Source of the DNA: Gammaproteobacteria bacterium
GTDB taxonomy: Bacteria > Pseudomonadota > Gammaproteobacteria > Burkholderiales > Sulfuricellaceae
Length of the DNA stretch: 64,000 bases
Direction: 5' to 3'
Assembly: GCA_018823025.1 (NCBI GenBank)
Contig: JAHJJI010000013.1
Location: 1 to 64,000 of the forward strand
In this document: positions 55,290 to 64,000 of the stretch, one piece after another
How the letters are laid out: each line of letters starts with the position of its first letter
Position numbering within the stretch: position 1 is the first letter of the stretch
Notes under the pieces: model-generated
What the model saw: only the letters and a program-made list of their open reading frames with translations
Databases searched by the model: none
What the model was told of the DNA's origin: nothing
Program-made: the position numbers and the translations under genes

Positions 55290-55353
55290 TTCGGGGAATA
55301 CCCTAATAAAAAAATACCCGGGAAAAACTCTTAACCCATAAGGAACTGTGTAC

Positions 55354-56622
55354 ATGGCACATATCATCATTCTCGGCGCAGGCATCGGCGGCATGTCGTG
55401 CGCATATGAAATGCGGGAGCAGGTTCGCCCTGAAGACAAGGTCACCGTCATTTCGGATTCTCCTTTATTTCAATTCGTCCCTTCCAACCCCTGGGTCGCG
55501 GTCAACTGGCGCACCAAGGAAGACATTACCATCCCCATCGCGCCCTATTTAGAGCGCAAGAACATCAGCGTGATCGCAACACCGGCGAAGCGCGTTCATC
55601 CCGAAAAAAACCAGGTCGAACTGACTGACGGCCAAATCGTCGATTACGACTTTCTGGTCATCGCTACCGGTCCGAAACTTGCCTTCGACGAAGTAGAAGG
55701 CATGGGGCCAGGCAAGAACACGCATTCCATCTGCCACGTCGATCACGCAGTGGAAGCCGGCAAGGCATGGGACCAGTTCATACGGGATCCGGGGCCGATC
55801 GTAGTAGGCGCCGCACAGATGGCTTCATGCTATGGGCCTGCCTACGAATTCGCCATGATCATGGACACCGACCTGCGCAGACGCAAGATCCGCGACAAGG
55901 TACCGATGACCTTCGTCACTGCCGAACCCTACATCGGCCATCTCGGCCTGGGTGGCGTGGGAGACTCCAAGGGACTGATGGAATCCGCCATGCGCGACCG
56001 CCACATCAAGTGGATTTGCAATGCCAAGGTCACCAAGGTCGAGCCGGGCAAGATGTTCGTCACCGAAATGGATGACATGGGCAACGTCAAGAAGGAACAC
56101 GAACTGCCGTTCAAACACTCGATGATGCTACCGGCCTTCAAGGGCGTGGATGCCGTATTCGGCATCGAGGGCTTGACCAACCCGCGCGGATTCATCCTGA
56201 TCGATCCGTTCCAGCGCAACCCGAAATACAACAATATTTACGCGATCGGCGTGTGTGTCGCCATTCCGCCGGTAGAAGCCACCCCAGTGCCGACCGGCGC
56301 CCCCAAGACCGGCTACATGATCGAAACCATGGTCACCGCCACGGCACACAACATCCGTGCCGTACTCGACGGCAAGGAGCCGGATTTCAAAGCTACCTGG
56401 AATGCTATCTGCCTGGCCGACTTCGGCGACACTGGTGCCGCATTTGTGGCGTTGCCGCAAATTCCGCCGCGCAACGTCAACTGGTTCAAGGAAGGAAAAT
56501 GGGTGCACCTGGCCAAGATCGCCTTCGAGAAATACTTCATTCGCAAGATGAAAAAAGGCACCACCGAACCGATTTACGAGAAATATGTGCTCGGCGTACT
56601 CGGCATCAAGAAGAAAAAATAA
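55354..56622 (+). CDS. sqr: Sulfide:quinone oxidoreductase, copy 1
   Basis: Membrane-associated flavoprotein that oxidises sulfide to polysulfide and reduces quinone. The 422-residue product has the FAD motif 'IIILGAGIGGMSCAYEMR', 'DFLVIATGPKLAF' and 'PVPTGAPKTGYMIETM'. Cys127, Cys159 and Cys353 match the redox triad of characterised SQRs. The C-terminal amphipathic segment 'HLAKIAFEKYFIRKMKKG' fits membrane binding. ATG 55354 has AAGGAA at good spacing; the GTG two codons upstream does not. SQR subtype cannot be fixed without a tree. A terminator follows. Confidence 0.93.
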   Translation: MAHIIILGAGIGGMSCAYEMREQVRPEDKVTVISDSPLFQFVPSNPWVAVNWRTKEDITIPIAPYLERKNISVIATPAKRVHPEKNQVELTDGQIVDYDFLVIATGPKLAFDEVEGMGPGKNTHSICHVDHAVEAGKAWDQFIRDPGPIVVGAAQMASCYGPAYEFAMIMDTDLRRRKIRDKVPMTFVTAEPYIGHLGLGGVGDSKGLMESAMRDRHIKWICNAKVTKVEPGKMFVTEMDDMGNVKKEHELPFKHSMMLPAFKGVDAVFGIEGLTNPRGFILIDPFQRNPKYNNIYAIGVCVAIPPVEATPVPTGAPKTGYMIETMVTATAHNIRAVLDGKEPDFKATWNAICLADFGDTGAAFVALPQIPPRNVNWFKEGKWVHLAKIAFEKYFIRKMKKGTTEPIYEKYVLGVLGIKKKK

Positions 56623-56652
56623 AGCATCATTTTTTTGTTGTGCCTCCGTTTT

Positions 56653-56678
56653 GGGCGGCTTCGGCCGCCCACTTTTTT
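56653..56678 (+). terminator. Terminator after SQR copy 1
   Basis: GGGCGGC, loop TTCG, GCCGCCC, then ACTTTTTT. It is nearly identical, including about 20 bp of 5' flank, to the one at 58260-58285. It lies only 12 bp before the second small gene. Confidence 0.93.
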
Positions 56679-56690
56679 AAGGAAAACAGA

Positions 56691-56888
56691 ATGTCTGTCC
56701 AATGGAATCTGCGGGAAGGGGTAAACCTGGATGATGCGACCGCCTGCGATGTCGCCAAGATCGCCTGTGCGCTGAAATCTCTGTCAATTTACACACGCCT
56801 GGCGATGGAAAGCGAGGACGCGCCGGAAGACCTGCAGGCCATCGTAGACGAGGGGCTGGAAGCAATGACCCGAGTCTTCGTCTGGTAA
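56691..56888 (+). CDS. 65-residue protein of unknown function, copy 2 (SQR-linked)
   Basis: Paralogue of 55092-55289, same length. It reads 'WNLREGVNLDDATACDVAKI', 'ACALKSLSIYTRLAMESEDA', 'PEDLQAIVDEGLEAMTRVFV'. The second half is nearly identical between copies; the N-terminal ~20 residues differ more. AAGGA lies upstream of the ATG at 56691. An overlapping open frame runs upstream from 56253, but that part is antiparallel-free coding of SQR in another frame, and only this segment is real. Two Cys here (C19, C26), one in copy 1. Confidence 0.8.
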   Translation: MSVQWNLREGVNLDDATACDVAKIACALKSLSIYTRLAMESEDAPEDLQAIVDEGLEAMTRVFVW

Positions 56889-56953
56889 TCCCTTGTCGAA
56901 CTTAAATTGATCGTCTTGAAAACAAGAACCTTAACTCCAGGGAACTCGTGCAT

Positions 56954-58222
56954 ATGGCACATATCGTAATTCTCGGCGCAGGCACCGGCGGTATGACGTG
57001 TGCGTATGAAATGCGGGAGAAGATTCGGCCCTGGGATAAAGTCACCGTCATTTCGGATACACCCAATTTCCACTTTGTCCCCTCCAACCCCTGGGTCGCT
57101 GTTAACTGGCGCACCCGCGAAGACATCGAAATTCCGATCGCTCCCTATTTCGAGCGCAGCGGCATCAACCTGATTACCACGCCAGCGAAACGGGTGCACC
57201 CAAAAAAAGACCAGATCGAACTCACCAACGGCCAAATCGTCGAGTACGACTTTCTGGTCATCGCTACCGGTCCGAAGCTCGCTTTCGACGAAGTGGAAGG
57301 TATGGGTCCGGGCAAGAATACGCATTCCATCTGCCACGTCGATCACGCAGTCGAAGCTGGCAAGGCATGGAGCCAGTTCATCATTGATCCCGGGCCGATT
57401 GTCGTTGGTGCTGCGCAGGGCGCTTCCTGCTTCGGACCTGCCTACGAATTTACCATGATCATGGAAACCGACCTGCGCAGACGCAAGATCCGCGACCAGG
57501 TGCCGATGACCTTCGTCACCCCGGAACCCTACGTCGGCCATATCGGCCTGGGTGGAGTGGGCGACTCCAGGGGGATGATGGAATCAATCATGCGCGAGCG
57601 CCATATCAAATGGATATGCAACGCCATAGTTACCCGGGTCGCGCCTGGCAAGATGTTCGTCACCGAACTGGACGACATGGGAAATATCAAAAAGGAGCAC
57701 GAACTACCCTTTAAACATTCGATGATACTGCCGGCTTTCAAGGGCGTAGACGCAGTATCCGGCATTGATGGCCTGACCAATCAGAGCGGGTTTATCCTGA
57801 TCGATCCCTACCAGCGCAATCCCGAGTACGACAATATCTACGCAGTGGGCGTATGTGTCGACATTCCACCGGTGGAATCCACCCCGGTGCCAACCGGCGC
57901 ACCCAAGACCGGCTACATGCTTGAGAGCATGGTCAGTGCCACAGTTCACAACATATGCGCGATGCTCGATGGCAACGTACCCAATCATAAAGCCACCTGG
58001 AACGCCATCTGCCTGGCCGATTTCGGCGACACCGGCGCAGCCTTCGTGGCGCTGCCGCAAATCCCGCCGCGCAACGTCAACTGGTTCAAGGAAGGCAAAT
58101 GGGTGCACCTGGCCAAGATTGCCTTCGAGAAGTATTTTTTGCGGAAAATGAAAAAAGGCACTACCGATCCGATTTATGAAAAATATGTCCTCAATGTACT
58201 GGGTATCAAAAAGTTGAAATAG
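56954..58222 (+). CDS. sqr: Sulfide:quinone oxidoreductase, copy 2
   Basis: Tandem paralogue of the upstream SQR, the same 422 residues with no gaps. FAD motif 'VILGAGTGGMTCAYEMREKI', Cys127, Cys159 and Cys353 are all kept, and 'PVPTGAPKTGYMLESM' is conserved. Differences concentrate in residues ~35-75 ('NFHFVPSNPW', 'PYFERSGINLIT') and in surface loops. Starting ATG 56954 is preceded by AGGGAA at nine bases. No promoter was seen between the modules, so it likely depends on readthrough of the first terminator. Confidence 0.93.
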   Translation: MAHIVILGAGTGGMTCAYEMREKIRPWDKVTVISDTPNFHFVPSNPWVAVNWRTREDIEIPIAPYFERSGINLITTPAKRVHPKKDQIELTNGQIVEYDFLVIATGPKLAFDEVEGMGPGKNTHSICHVDHAVEAGKAWSQFIIDPGPIVVGAAQGASCFGPAYEFTMIMETDLRRRKIRDQVPMTFVTPEPYVGHIGLGGVGDSRGMMESIMRERHIKWICNAIVTRVAPGKMFVTELDDMGNIKKEHELPFKHSMILPAFKGVDAVSGIDGLTNQSGFILIDPYQRNPEYDNIYAVGVCVDIPPVESTPVPTGAPKTGYMLESMVSATVHNICAMLDGNVPNHKATWNAICLADFGDTGAAFVALPQIPPRNVNWFKEGKWVHLAKIAFEKYFLRKMKKGTTDPIYEKYVLNVLGIKKLK

Positions 58223-58259
58223 CGACTTCCTGAAGTTTTATTGTTGTGCCTCCGTTTTG

Positions 58260-58285
58260 GGGCGGCTTCGGCCGCCCATTTTTTT
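58260..58285 (+). terminator. Terminator after SQR copy 2
   Basis: GGGCGGC, loop TTCG, GCCGCCC, then ATTTTTTT. The flank TTGTTGTGCCTCCGTTTTGG matches that before the first terminator, showing it was duplicated with the module. Confidence 0.93.
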
Positions 58286-58336
58286 ATTGCGGATAACCGC
58301 TTATCAAGAATGGTTAAGCGACCTGCCAATAACGGA

Positions 58337-58342
58337 TATAAT
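58337..58342 (+). promoter_or_regulatory. acnB: Candidate -10 box of acnB
   Basis: A perfect TATAAT lies about 40 bp before the acnB ATG. The -35 region 17 bp upstream (GTTAAG) is poor, so this is only a suggestion. Confidence 0.35.
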
Positions 58343-58381
58343 GGCGCATTGTAAAAACACTTTATTTATCGAGCGCATCCC

Positions 58382-60937
58382 ATGCTGAAAGCCTATCGTG
58401 ACCATGCTGCCGAGCGCATCGCGCTTGGCCTGCCGCCGCTACCTCTTGACACAGAGCAAACTACGGCACTAGTCGAACTGCTGAAGAATCCTCCTGCGGG
58501 TGAAGAAGCCTTCCTCGTTGACCTTCTGGAAAACCGCACTCCTGCCGGCGTGGACGATGCAGCCAAAATCAAGGCAGCTTTCCTCGCCGATATCGCCAAC
58601 AACAGAGCAAACTCGCCGCTGGTGAGTCCACAACATGCTGTCAGACTGCTTGGCACCATGCTGGGCGGATATAACGTCACCGCCTTGATCGCGTTGCTGG
58701 ATACTCCTCTTGCCGCCGATGCTGCCGAAGCACTAAAACGCACCATCCTGATTTTCGACGCTTTCCATCAAGTCGCCGACCGGATGAAGGCGGGCAACGC
58801 CCATGCCAAAACCCTGATTCAGTCCTGGGCTGACGGCGAATGGTTTACCGCCAAGCCCGCGCTGGCAGAAGCGATCAAAACCGTGGTGTTCAAAGTGCCG
58901 GGAGAAACCAACACCGACGACCTGTCACCAGCCCAGGCGGCCTGGTCGCGCCCCGACATTCCACTCCACGCCACAGAAATGCTGGTCGCCAAGATGCCGG
59001 ATGGTCTTGCCACCATCGCCAAGCTCAAGGAAAAAAGCCTGCCTGTTGCCTACGTCGGCGACGTAGTGGGCACTGGCTCTTCACGTAAATCTGCAATCAA
59101 TTCGGTGCAGTGGTATATGGGTGCGGATATCCCCCATATCCCCAACAAACGTACCGGCGGTATTGTGCTGGGCAGCAAGATCGCGCCGATTTTCTTCAAC
59201 ACCGCCGAAGACTCCGGTGCATTGCCAATTGAGTTTGACGTCTCCACCTTGAACACCGGCGACATCATCGTCATCCATCCCTACAAGGGCCAGGTCACTG
59301 ATGAAGCTGGCAAACTCATCGCCAGCTTTACTCTGGCGCCGGTCACCTTGGCGGACGAAGTGCGCGCAGGCGGACGCATCCCGCTGATCATCGGTCGCGG
59401 CCTCACCACGCTGGCGCGCTCTACCCTTGGCCTTCCGCATTCGACACTGTTTGCCCTGCCCACCCCGGTCAATGATTCCGGCAAGGGCTATACCCTGGCG
59501 CAGAAAATGGTTGGCCGTGCCTGCGGCGTGGCTGGCGTACGCCCCGGCACTTATTGCGAACCCAGAATGACGACCGTTGGCTCGCAGGACACCACCGGCG
59601 GCATGACCCTCGACGAGCTGAAAGAAATTGCCTGTCTCGGCTTCTCCGCTGATCTGGTGATGCAAAGTTTTTGCCACACGGCCGCCTACCCCAAGCCGAT
59701 AGACATCAAGCTGCAACATGCCCTGCCGGAGTTCATGGCCAGCCGTAGCGGCGTGAGCCTCAAAGCCGGCGACGGGATCATCCACTCCTGGCTGAATCGC
59801 ATGCTGTTGCCTGATACTGTCGGTACCGGGGGTGACTCTCATACCCGCTTCCCGATCGGGATATCCTTCCCCGCCGGCTCCGGCCTGGTCGCCTTTGGCG
59901 CGGCCATGGGCATCATGCCGCTGGACATGCCGGAATCGGTGCTGGTGCGCTTCAAGGGCCAGATGCAGCCGGGCATTACCTTGCGCGATCTGGTCAATGC
60001 CATCCCCTACGCGGCGATTTTGGAAGGCTCCATGACCGTCGCCAAACAGGGCAAGAAAAATGTGTTCTCTGGCCGTATTCTCGAAATTGAAGGGCTGCCT
60101 GACCTGAAAGTAGAGCAGGCGTTCGAGCTTTCCGATGCTTCGGCTGAAAGATCCGCTGCTGCCTGCACGGTGCGTCTCAACAAGGAACCGGTGATCGAGT
60201 ATCTCAACTCGAACATCGCCCTGCTTGGCAATATGATCGAGAATGGCTACCAGGATGCTCGCACCCTGCAGCGCCGCATCGACGCCATGAAAGCCTGGCT
60301 GGCCAAGCCCGAATTGCTTGCGCCGGATGCAGATGCCGAATACGCACACATCATCGAGATCGACCTCGCTACTATCAAGGAACCGCTGGTCGCCTGCCCC
60401 AACGACCCTGACGACATCAAGCCGCTGTCCGCCGTCGCTGGCGACAAGATCGACGAAGTATTCATCGGCAGCTGCATGACCAATATCGGACATTACCGCG
60501 CCGCTTCGAAAATGATCGAGGATGCCGGGCTGGTGACGCCGCGCCTGTGGGTAGTACCGCCGACCCGGATGGATGAATCAGAACTCCGCGAAGAAGGCGC
60601 CTACGGTGTTTTTGGCCGCGCCGGTGCGCGCACCGAAATGCCCGGCTGTTCCCTGTGCATGGGCAATCAGGCGCGGGTGGCGGACAATGCCACGGTATTC
60701 TCCACCAGCACCCGCAACTTCGACAACCGGATGGGCAAAGGCGCCCGCGTCTACCTCGGTTCTGCCGAGCTGGCGGGAGCTTGCGCGCGTCTGGGCCGCA
60801 TCCCGACGGTGCAGGAGTATCTTGATCTGGTGAACAGCAAGATCGCTCCAGAGGCCGAGAATATTTACCGTTACCTCAACTTTGACCGGATGGAGGAATA
60901 CCGTCCGCACAAGATCATTAAACTGACGCAGGTGTAG
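58382..60937 (+). CDS. acnB: Aconitate hydratase B
   Basis: 4Fe-4S enzyme of the citric acid cycle interconverting citrate and isocitrate. The 851-residue AcnB-type protein begins [20 protein letters not shown], with the HEAT-like N-terminal domain, the swivel domain ('[20 protein letters not shown]'), and cluster-binding Cys in '[18 protein letters not shown]' and '[14 protein letters not shown]'. Length is typical. A TATAAT box lies ~40 bp upstream. It is followed 6 bp later by a GST-like gene, probably co-transcribed. Confidence 0.98.
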   Translation: MLKAYRDHAAERIALGLPPLPLDTEQTTALVELLKNPPAGEEAFLVDLLENRTPAGVDDAAKIKAAFLADIANNRANSPLVSPQHAVRLLGTMLGGYNVTALIALLDTPLAADAAEALKRTILIFDAFHQVADRMKAGNAHAKTLIQSWADGEWFTAKPALAEAIKTVVFKVPGETNTDDLSPAQAAWSRPDIPLHATEMLVAKMPDGLATIAKLKEKSLPVAYVGDVVGTGSSRKSAINSVQWYMGADIPHIPNKRTGGIVLGSKIAPIFFNTAEDSGALPIEFDVSTLNTGDIIVIHPYKGQVTDEAGKLIASFTLAPVTLADEVRAGGRIPLIIGRGLTTLARSTLGLPHSTLFALPTPVNDSGKGYTLAQKMVGRACGVAGVRPGTYCEPRMTTVGSQDTTGGMTLDELKEIACLGFSADLVMQSFCHTAAYPKPIDIKLQHALPEFMASRSGVSLKAGDGIIHSWLNRMLLPDTVGTGGDSHTRFPIGISFPAGSGLVAFGAAMGIMPLDMPESVLVRFKGQMQPGITLRDLVNAIPYAAILEGSMTVAKQGKKNVFSGRILEIEGLPDLKVEQAFELSDASAERSAAACTVRLNKEPVIEYLNSNIALLGNMIENGYQDARTLQRRIDAMKAWLAKPELLAPDADAEYAHIIEIDLATIKEPLVACPNDPDDIKPLSAVAGDKIDEVFIGSCMTNIGHYRAASKMIEDAGLVTPRLWVVPPTRMDESELREEGAYGVFGRAGARTEMPGCSLCMGNQARVADNATVFSTSTRNFDNRMGKGARVYLGSAELAGACARLGRIPTVQEYLDLVNSKIAPEAENIYRYLNFDRMEEYRPHKIIKLTQV

Positions 60938-60943
60938 CAAAAA

Positions 60944-61555
60944 ATGAAACTGATCATGACCCCTACCAGCCCGTTCGCGCGCAAAGTGCGCATTGTCCTG
61001 GCGGAAAAGCGCATCGAATACGAACAGGTGATCGACAGCCCATGGGAAGCGGGCTCTCACGTACCCGACTACAACCCGCTCGGCATGGTGCCGGTGCTGG
61101 TACTGGACGATAACCACACCCTGTTTGATTCGCGCGTGATCGTTGAATATCTCGACACGGTCAGCCCGGTGTCCCAGCTGATCCCCAAGGACAGCCGCCA
61201 GCGTCTGGCAGTGCGCCGCTGGGAAGCGCTGGCCGACGGCGTATCCGACGCCGCTGCCGCGATCTATATCGAGAAGAAACGTCCGGAATCGCAGCAAAGT
61301 CCAGCGTGGATCGTGCGCCAGGAACAGAAGGTGTTCCGCGGCCTCGAAGCGATGGCGGAAGATCTGGGCGAAAAGAACTGGTGCACCGGCGAGTTTTTCA
61401 ACCTGTCCGACATCGCTGCCGGTTGCGCCATGGGGTACCTCGACCTGCGCTTTCCCGTAATTGAATGGCGCAAGGCTCACCCTGTGCTGGCCCGTCTCGC
61501 CGACAAGCTATCGCAGCGCCCGTCTTTCAAGGAAACCCTGCCACCTGAGTGCTGA
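60944..61555 (+). CDS. Glutathione S-transferase-family protein
   Basis: A 203-residue GST-fold protein. The thioredoxin-like N-terminal domain is 'MKLIMTPTSPFARKVRIVLA' (Ser at the active position) with cis-Pro in 'NPLGMVPVLVLDDN' and 'LFDSRVIVEYLD'; the helical C-terminal domain ends 'RPSFKETLPPEC'. The last codons and the stop (TGA) are supplied by the adjacent heptamer array. Substrate unknown; such genes often follow acnB in betaproteobacteria. Confidence 0.9.
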   Translation: MKLIMTPTSPFARKVRIVLAEKRIEYEQVIDSPWEAGSHVPDYNPLGMVPVLVLDDNHTLFDSRVIVEYLDTVSPVSQLIPKDSRQRLAVRRWEALADGVSDAAAAIYIEKKRPESQQSPAWIVRQEQKVFRGLEAMAEDLGEKNWCTGEFFNLSDIAAGCAMGYLDLRFPVIEWRKAHPVLARLADKLSQRPSFKETLPPEC

Positions 61556-61620
61556 GTGCTGAGTGCTGAGTGCTGAGTGCTGAGTGCTGAGTGCTGAGTG
61601 CAATAATTTTACTCAGCACT
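61547..61620. repeat. Heptamer array (GAGTGCT)x~8 with inverted copy
   Basis: Seven perfect GAGTGCT units plus a partial one run from 61547 to 61601. ACTCAGCACT at 61611-61620 pairs perfectly with AGTGCTGAGT at 61590-61599. It starts inside the GST-like coding sequence and lies between convergent genes, exactly like the array at 31423. Confidence 0.92.
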
Positions 61621-61626
61621 TTCAAC

Positions 61627-62703
61627 TCAGGACTGGTTCTGAATCACGCCGCCCCCCAGGCACACTTCGCTTTCATACACTACCACCGACTGGCCTGGCG
61701 TCACTGCCCATTGTGGCTGGGCAAAATCAATCTCACAGCTTTCCCTATCCACGCGATGGATGCAGCACGGCGCATCCGCCTGGCGGTAGCGAATCTTGGC
61801 GGCGTAGACCCAATCTGTGTGGGGCGCATGGCCTGACACCCAAGACAGGTCGGCGGCAACCAAACATCCTCTGAACAAAGCAGGATGGTCATGGCCCTGT
61901 ACCACGATCAACACATTGCGCGCCATATCCTTGCCAGCGACGAACCACGGCTCGCCTTGGCCCCCAATGCCCAGCCCCTGCCTCTGGCCGATGGTGTGAT
62001 AGGCCAGCCCCTCATGCCGCCCCACCACTTTGCCTTCCAGCGTTTCCATGTCGCCCGGCTGCTTCGGCAGGTAGCTCGAAAGAAATTCGCGAAACGGCCG
62101 CTCACCGATAAAGCAGATGCCGGTGCTATCCTTCTTTGCGTGAACTGGCAAACTAGCCTCGCGAGCAATGTCGCGCACCTCGCGCTTGTAGATCTCACCG
62201 AGCGGGAACAGCGTCCGAGACAACTGTGTCTGATTGAGGCGATGCAGAAAATAGCTCTGGTCCTTGCTGCCGTCTTCCGCCTTGAGCAGCTCGAACATTC
62301 CGGCCCGCTCCCGTACCCGGGCATAATGGCCGGTGGCGATCTTGTCGGCACCAAGCGCGACAGCATGATCGAGAAAAGCCTTGAACTTGATTTCGGAATT
62401 GCACAGCACATCCGGGTTGGGAGTGCGGCCAGCCTGATATTCACGCAGGAAAAGTGCAAATACCCGCTCGCGGTACTCCTTGGCGAAATTCACCGCCTCG
62501 ACCTCGATGCCGATCTTGTCGGCCACCGCCAGCACGTCCATAAAATCCTGCTTGGCCGGGCAATAACCGTCTTCGGTGTCGTCGTCCTCCCAATTCTTCA
62601 TGAACAGACCGACCACATCGTAACCCTGACGCTTCAGCAACAGCGCGGCAACGGCAGAATCCACGCCGCCCGACATCCCTACCACCACACGCTTATTCTT
62701 CAT
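61627..62703 (-). CDS. mnmA: tRNA-specific 2-thiouridylase MnmA
   Basis: Thiolates U34 of tRNA-Lys, -Glu and -Gln using a sulfur relay that can include TusA. The 358-residue protein begins [20 protein letters not shown] (PP-loop SGGVDS), has '[20 protein letters not shown]' with catalytic Cys, and '[20 protein letters not shown]' with the second Cys. ATG 62703 is preferred; the frame runs upstream into the neighbour, whose stop is at 62693 (11-bp overlap). Confidence 0.97.
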   Translation of the reverse strand: MKNKRVVVGMSGGVDSAVAALLLKRQGYDVVGLFMKNWEDDDTEDGYCPAKQDFMDVLAVADKIGIEVEAVNFAKEYRERVFALFLREYQAGRTPNPDVLCNSEIKFKAFLDHAVALGADKIATGHYARVRERAGMFELLKAEDGSKDQSYFLHRLNQTQLSRTLFPLGEIYKREVRDIAREASLPVHAKKDSTGICFIGERPFREFLSSYLPKQPGDMETLEGKVVGRHEGLAYHTIGQRQGLGIGGQGEPWFVAGKDMARNVLIVVQGHDHPALFRGCLVAADLSWVSGHAPHTDWVYAAKIRYRQADAPCCIHRVDRESCEIDFAQPQWAVTPGQSVVVYESEVCLGGGVIQNQS

Positions 62704-63238
62704 CAGGTTCCGCTCCAGCAAGCCATTCATTCAACGGCACCACAAATGCCGGTTGTCCGTTATCGAAAAACCAGGAATCCACCGCGAACTCCTGGCCAGT
62801 CTTTTGTTCCACGATGCGCGCCGCCCAGTGATCGTTCACCAAAAGCGGCGCCCTCTTCACCGATTCCACAACACGGTGGTACTTAAGCCAACCCCGTCCT
62901 TCCACCAAGCGCAGATAGGTAGTGGTATTGGCAGCTTCATCAATGCAATCCATCCGTCCATCCACACCATCATCATTCACATTGCGTCCCTTATCGGCCC
63001 AGGTCGGAGTCTGCCGTCCAGCAGCAACTTCAAACAGTCCCATCATCAGGGAAATCGCCTTTCTTTCCTCGGCCGCATCCGTTGCGCGCAGCAACAACCT
63101 TCTGGCTGCGCGCAGCTGGTACGCTCTAAGATTAACCTTGGCGGTTACGGCGCAGTCATAGTTGTGGCAAATTGTGACTTCGTCGGCCTGCGCTGCCAGG
63201 CCGAAACACAACATCACCACGATTAACCACGCCCTCAT
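62693..63238 (-). CDS. Secreted protein of unknown function
   Basis: A 181-residue protein with a signal peptide ([18 protein letters not shown]) followed by '[20 protein letters not shown]', containing two nearby Cys that may pair in the periplasm. Other features are '[20 protein letters not shown]' and '[20 protein letters not shown]'. No catalytic motif is recognised. It overlaps the Nudix gene by one base upstream and mnmA by 11 bp downstream, so the three form a unit. Confidence 0.75.
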   Translation of the reverse strand: MRAWLIVVMLCFGLAAQADEVTICHNYDCAVTAKVNLRAYQLRAARRLLLRATDAAEERKAISLMMGLFEVAAGRQTPTWADKGRNVNDDGVDGRMDCIDEAANTTTYLRLVEGRGWLKYHRVVESVKRAPLLVNDHWAARIVEQKTGQEFAVDSWFFDNGQPAFVVPLNEWLAGAEPDEE

Positions 63239-63699
63239 CAGTAAAGGTGGGTAACCAGTTCCAGAGGATAACGTGTGCCGGCCAGATAATCCTCAAGACA
63301 CTGAATTACCAGTGGACTGCGGTGACGCTCAGCCGTGGCTCGAATTTCTTCCTGACTCAACCATACGGCGCGCAGAATACCGCTATCCAACTGTCGCTGC
63401 AGCTCGTGTCCATGCACGCTCCCGACAAAGGCAAAGCGCAGGTAAGTGATATCCTTGCGGGGGTGACGCCAGCGATAAATGCCCAGCAACCACTCCGGAG
63501 TGAAATGATAAGCGGTTTCTTCCAGCGCTTCGCGAATTGCGCCCTGCGCCAGCGTCTCATCAGCTTCCCAATGGCCGGCAGGCTGATTGAAACGTATGCC
63601 CTCACCGGTTTCTTCCTCTACCATAAGAAACTTTCCATCTTGCTCAATCACCGCCGCCACGGTGACATGGGGCTTCCAAATCATGGGATTTTCCTGCAA
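63238..63699 (-). CDS. nudJ: Nudix hydrolase (NudJ-like)
   Basis: A 153-residue Nudix enzyme. The Nudix box is 'GHWEADETLAQGAIREALEE', with Ala in place of the late Gly, as also occurs in NudJ-type phosphatases acting on nucleotide and thiamine diphosphates. NudJ is a usual neighbour of mnmA in proteobacteria, which supports the assignment. An ATG at 63684 (MIWKPHVTV) is an alternative start. Confidence 0.87.
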   Translation of the reverse strand: MQENPMIWKPHVTVAAVIEQDGKFLMVEEETGEGIRFNQPAGHWEADETLAQGAIREALEETAYHFTPEWLLGIYRWRHPRKDITYLRFAFVGSVHGHELQRQLDSGILRAVWLSQEEIRATAERHRSPLVIQCLEDYLAGTRYPLELVTHLY

Positions 63700-63787
63700 A
63701 AAAGGTCGATTTTATCGCTTTTCGAGTTTGATTCAAAACCGGAAGGGCTAAGTGTAGAATTGAAAGCCATTTAAGGGGAATGCCATC

Positions 63788-64000
63788 TTGAACAAAGCAG
63801 TTGTGCTACTGTCGGGCGGACTGGATTCCGCTACCACTCTCGCCATCGCCCGCAGCGAGGGATACGCCTGCTATTGTCTGAGTCTGGATTACGGTCAGCG
63901 CCACGGCTCGGAACTGAAAGCCGCACAGCGTGTTGCCATCGCGCTGGGGGCCAGCGAGCAGCGCACGATTAAACTTGATTTGACGGCATTCGGTGGCTCA
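63788..64000 (+). CDS. queC: 7-cyano-7-deazaguanine synthase, N-terminal part (cut by window edge)
   Basis: Makes preQ0 for queuosine. The frame starts at TTG 63788, nine bases after AAGGGGA, and reads '[20 protein letters not shown]' (PP-loop SGGLDS) and '[18 protein letters not shown]', the QueC N-terminus. About 71 residues are inside the window. The TTG start is decided by the Shine-Dalgarno and by family alignment. Confidence 0.95.
   Translation, partial: MNKAVVLLSGGLDSATTLAIARSEGYACYCLSLDYGQRHGSELKAAQRVAIALGASEQRTIKLDLTAFGGS

Noticed and set aside
56253-56690. N-terminal extension of the second 65-residue protein
   Set aside because: The frame is open within sqr copy 1, but this part is an alternative-frame reading of sqr; the real start is the ATG at 56691 with its own Shine-Dalgarno and alignment to copy 1.
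59081-60493. Minus-strand open frame of 470 codons inside acnB
   Set aside because: Antisense of a full-length aconitase B; no signature of its own.
61547-61620. CRISPR-like array
   Set aside because: The units are contiguous 7-mers with no spacers, and no cas genes are present; it is a simple tandem repeat.

Overview
The window looks like one chromosomal segment of a sulfur-oxidising betaproteobacterium, probably in the Nitrosomonadales/Sulfuricella-Thiobacillus part of the class. The taxonomy is an inference from gene content: betaproteobacterial neighbourhoods (recA-recX-alaS, lptG/lptF opposite pepA-holC-valS, an ECF sigma factor with DUF3619 and DUF3106 partners, a RibBX-type riboflavin enzyme) together with several sulfur-oxidation genes. 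No rRNA, tRNA, CRISPR array, prophage or insertion sequence was recognised, and no gene-free stretch exceeds 300 bases.

Layout. 1-9.9 kb is a long minus-strand block of core genes: glyA, nrdR, ribD, ribE, ribBX, ribH, nusB, thiL, pgpA, pncC, recA, recX, a small lipoprotein and the start of alaS. 10-18 kb carries pmbA, darP, mog, a hemerythrin, and a minus-strand set of two thioredoxin-fold proteins, a TolC-type outer membrane protein, a membrane-fusion protein and a hybrid-free sensor histidine kinase. 18-29.4 kb holds a PilZ-like protein, a YihY protein, hugZ, and the branched-chain amino acid and phospholipid genes ilvI-ilvH-ilvC, psd, pssA and leuA, with a leucine-rich leader peptide before leuA. 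29.5-39.1 kb has an ECF sigma factor with an apparent CTG start, lptF/lptG, pepA, holC and valS.

39.4-48.2 kb is the first sulfur region. All genes are on the minus strand: rhodanese-tusA-dsrE, then lbpA, lipS2, slpl(AB), lipT and lipS1, then a FadL-type porin and a secreted protein. Rhodanese, TusA and DsrE pass sulfane sulfur in the cytoplasm. The lip genes make and attach lipoate on LbpA, the lipoate-binding protein of the sulfur-oxidising heterodisulfide-reductase-like (sHdr) pathway. The sHdr subunit genes themselves are not in this window.

48.3-53.1 kb has moaC, bepA and clpS-clpA. 53.2-58.3 kb is the second sulfur region and the best candidate for something undescribed. A sigma-54 activator with a Cys/His-rich PAS domain stands divergent from a tandemly duplicated module, each copy being [65-residue unknown protein - sulfide:quinone oxidoreductase - terminator]. 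A textbook sigma-54 promoter precedes the first module and dyad-symmetric candidate activator sites lie between regulator and promoter. 58.4-64 kb ends with acnB, a GST-like protein, mnmA, a secreted protein, a Nudix hydrolase and the start of queC.

Intergenic regions repeatedly carry three repeat families: heptamer tandem arrays followed by inverted copies (five loci), a long inverted-repeat element (three loci), and a short widespread element (two loci).
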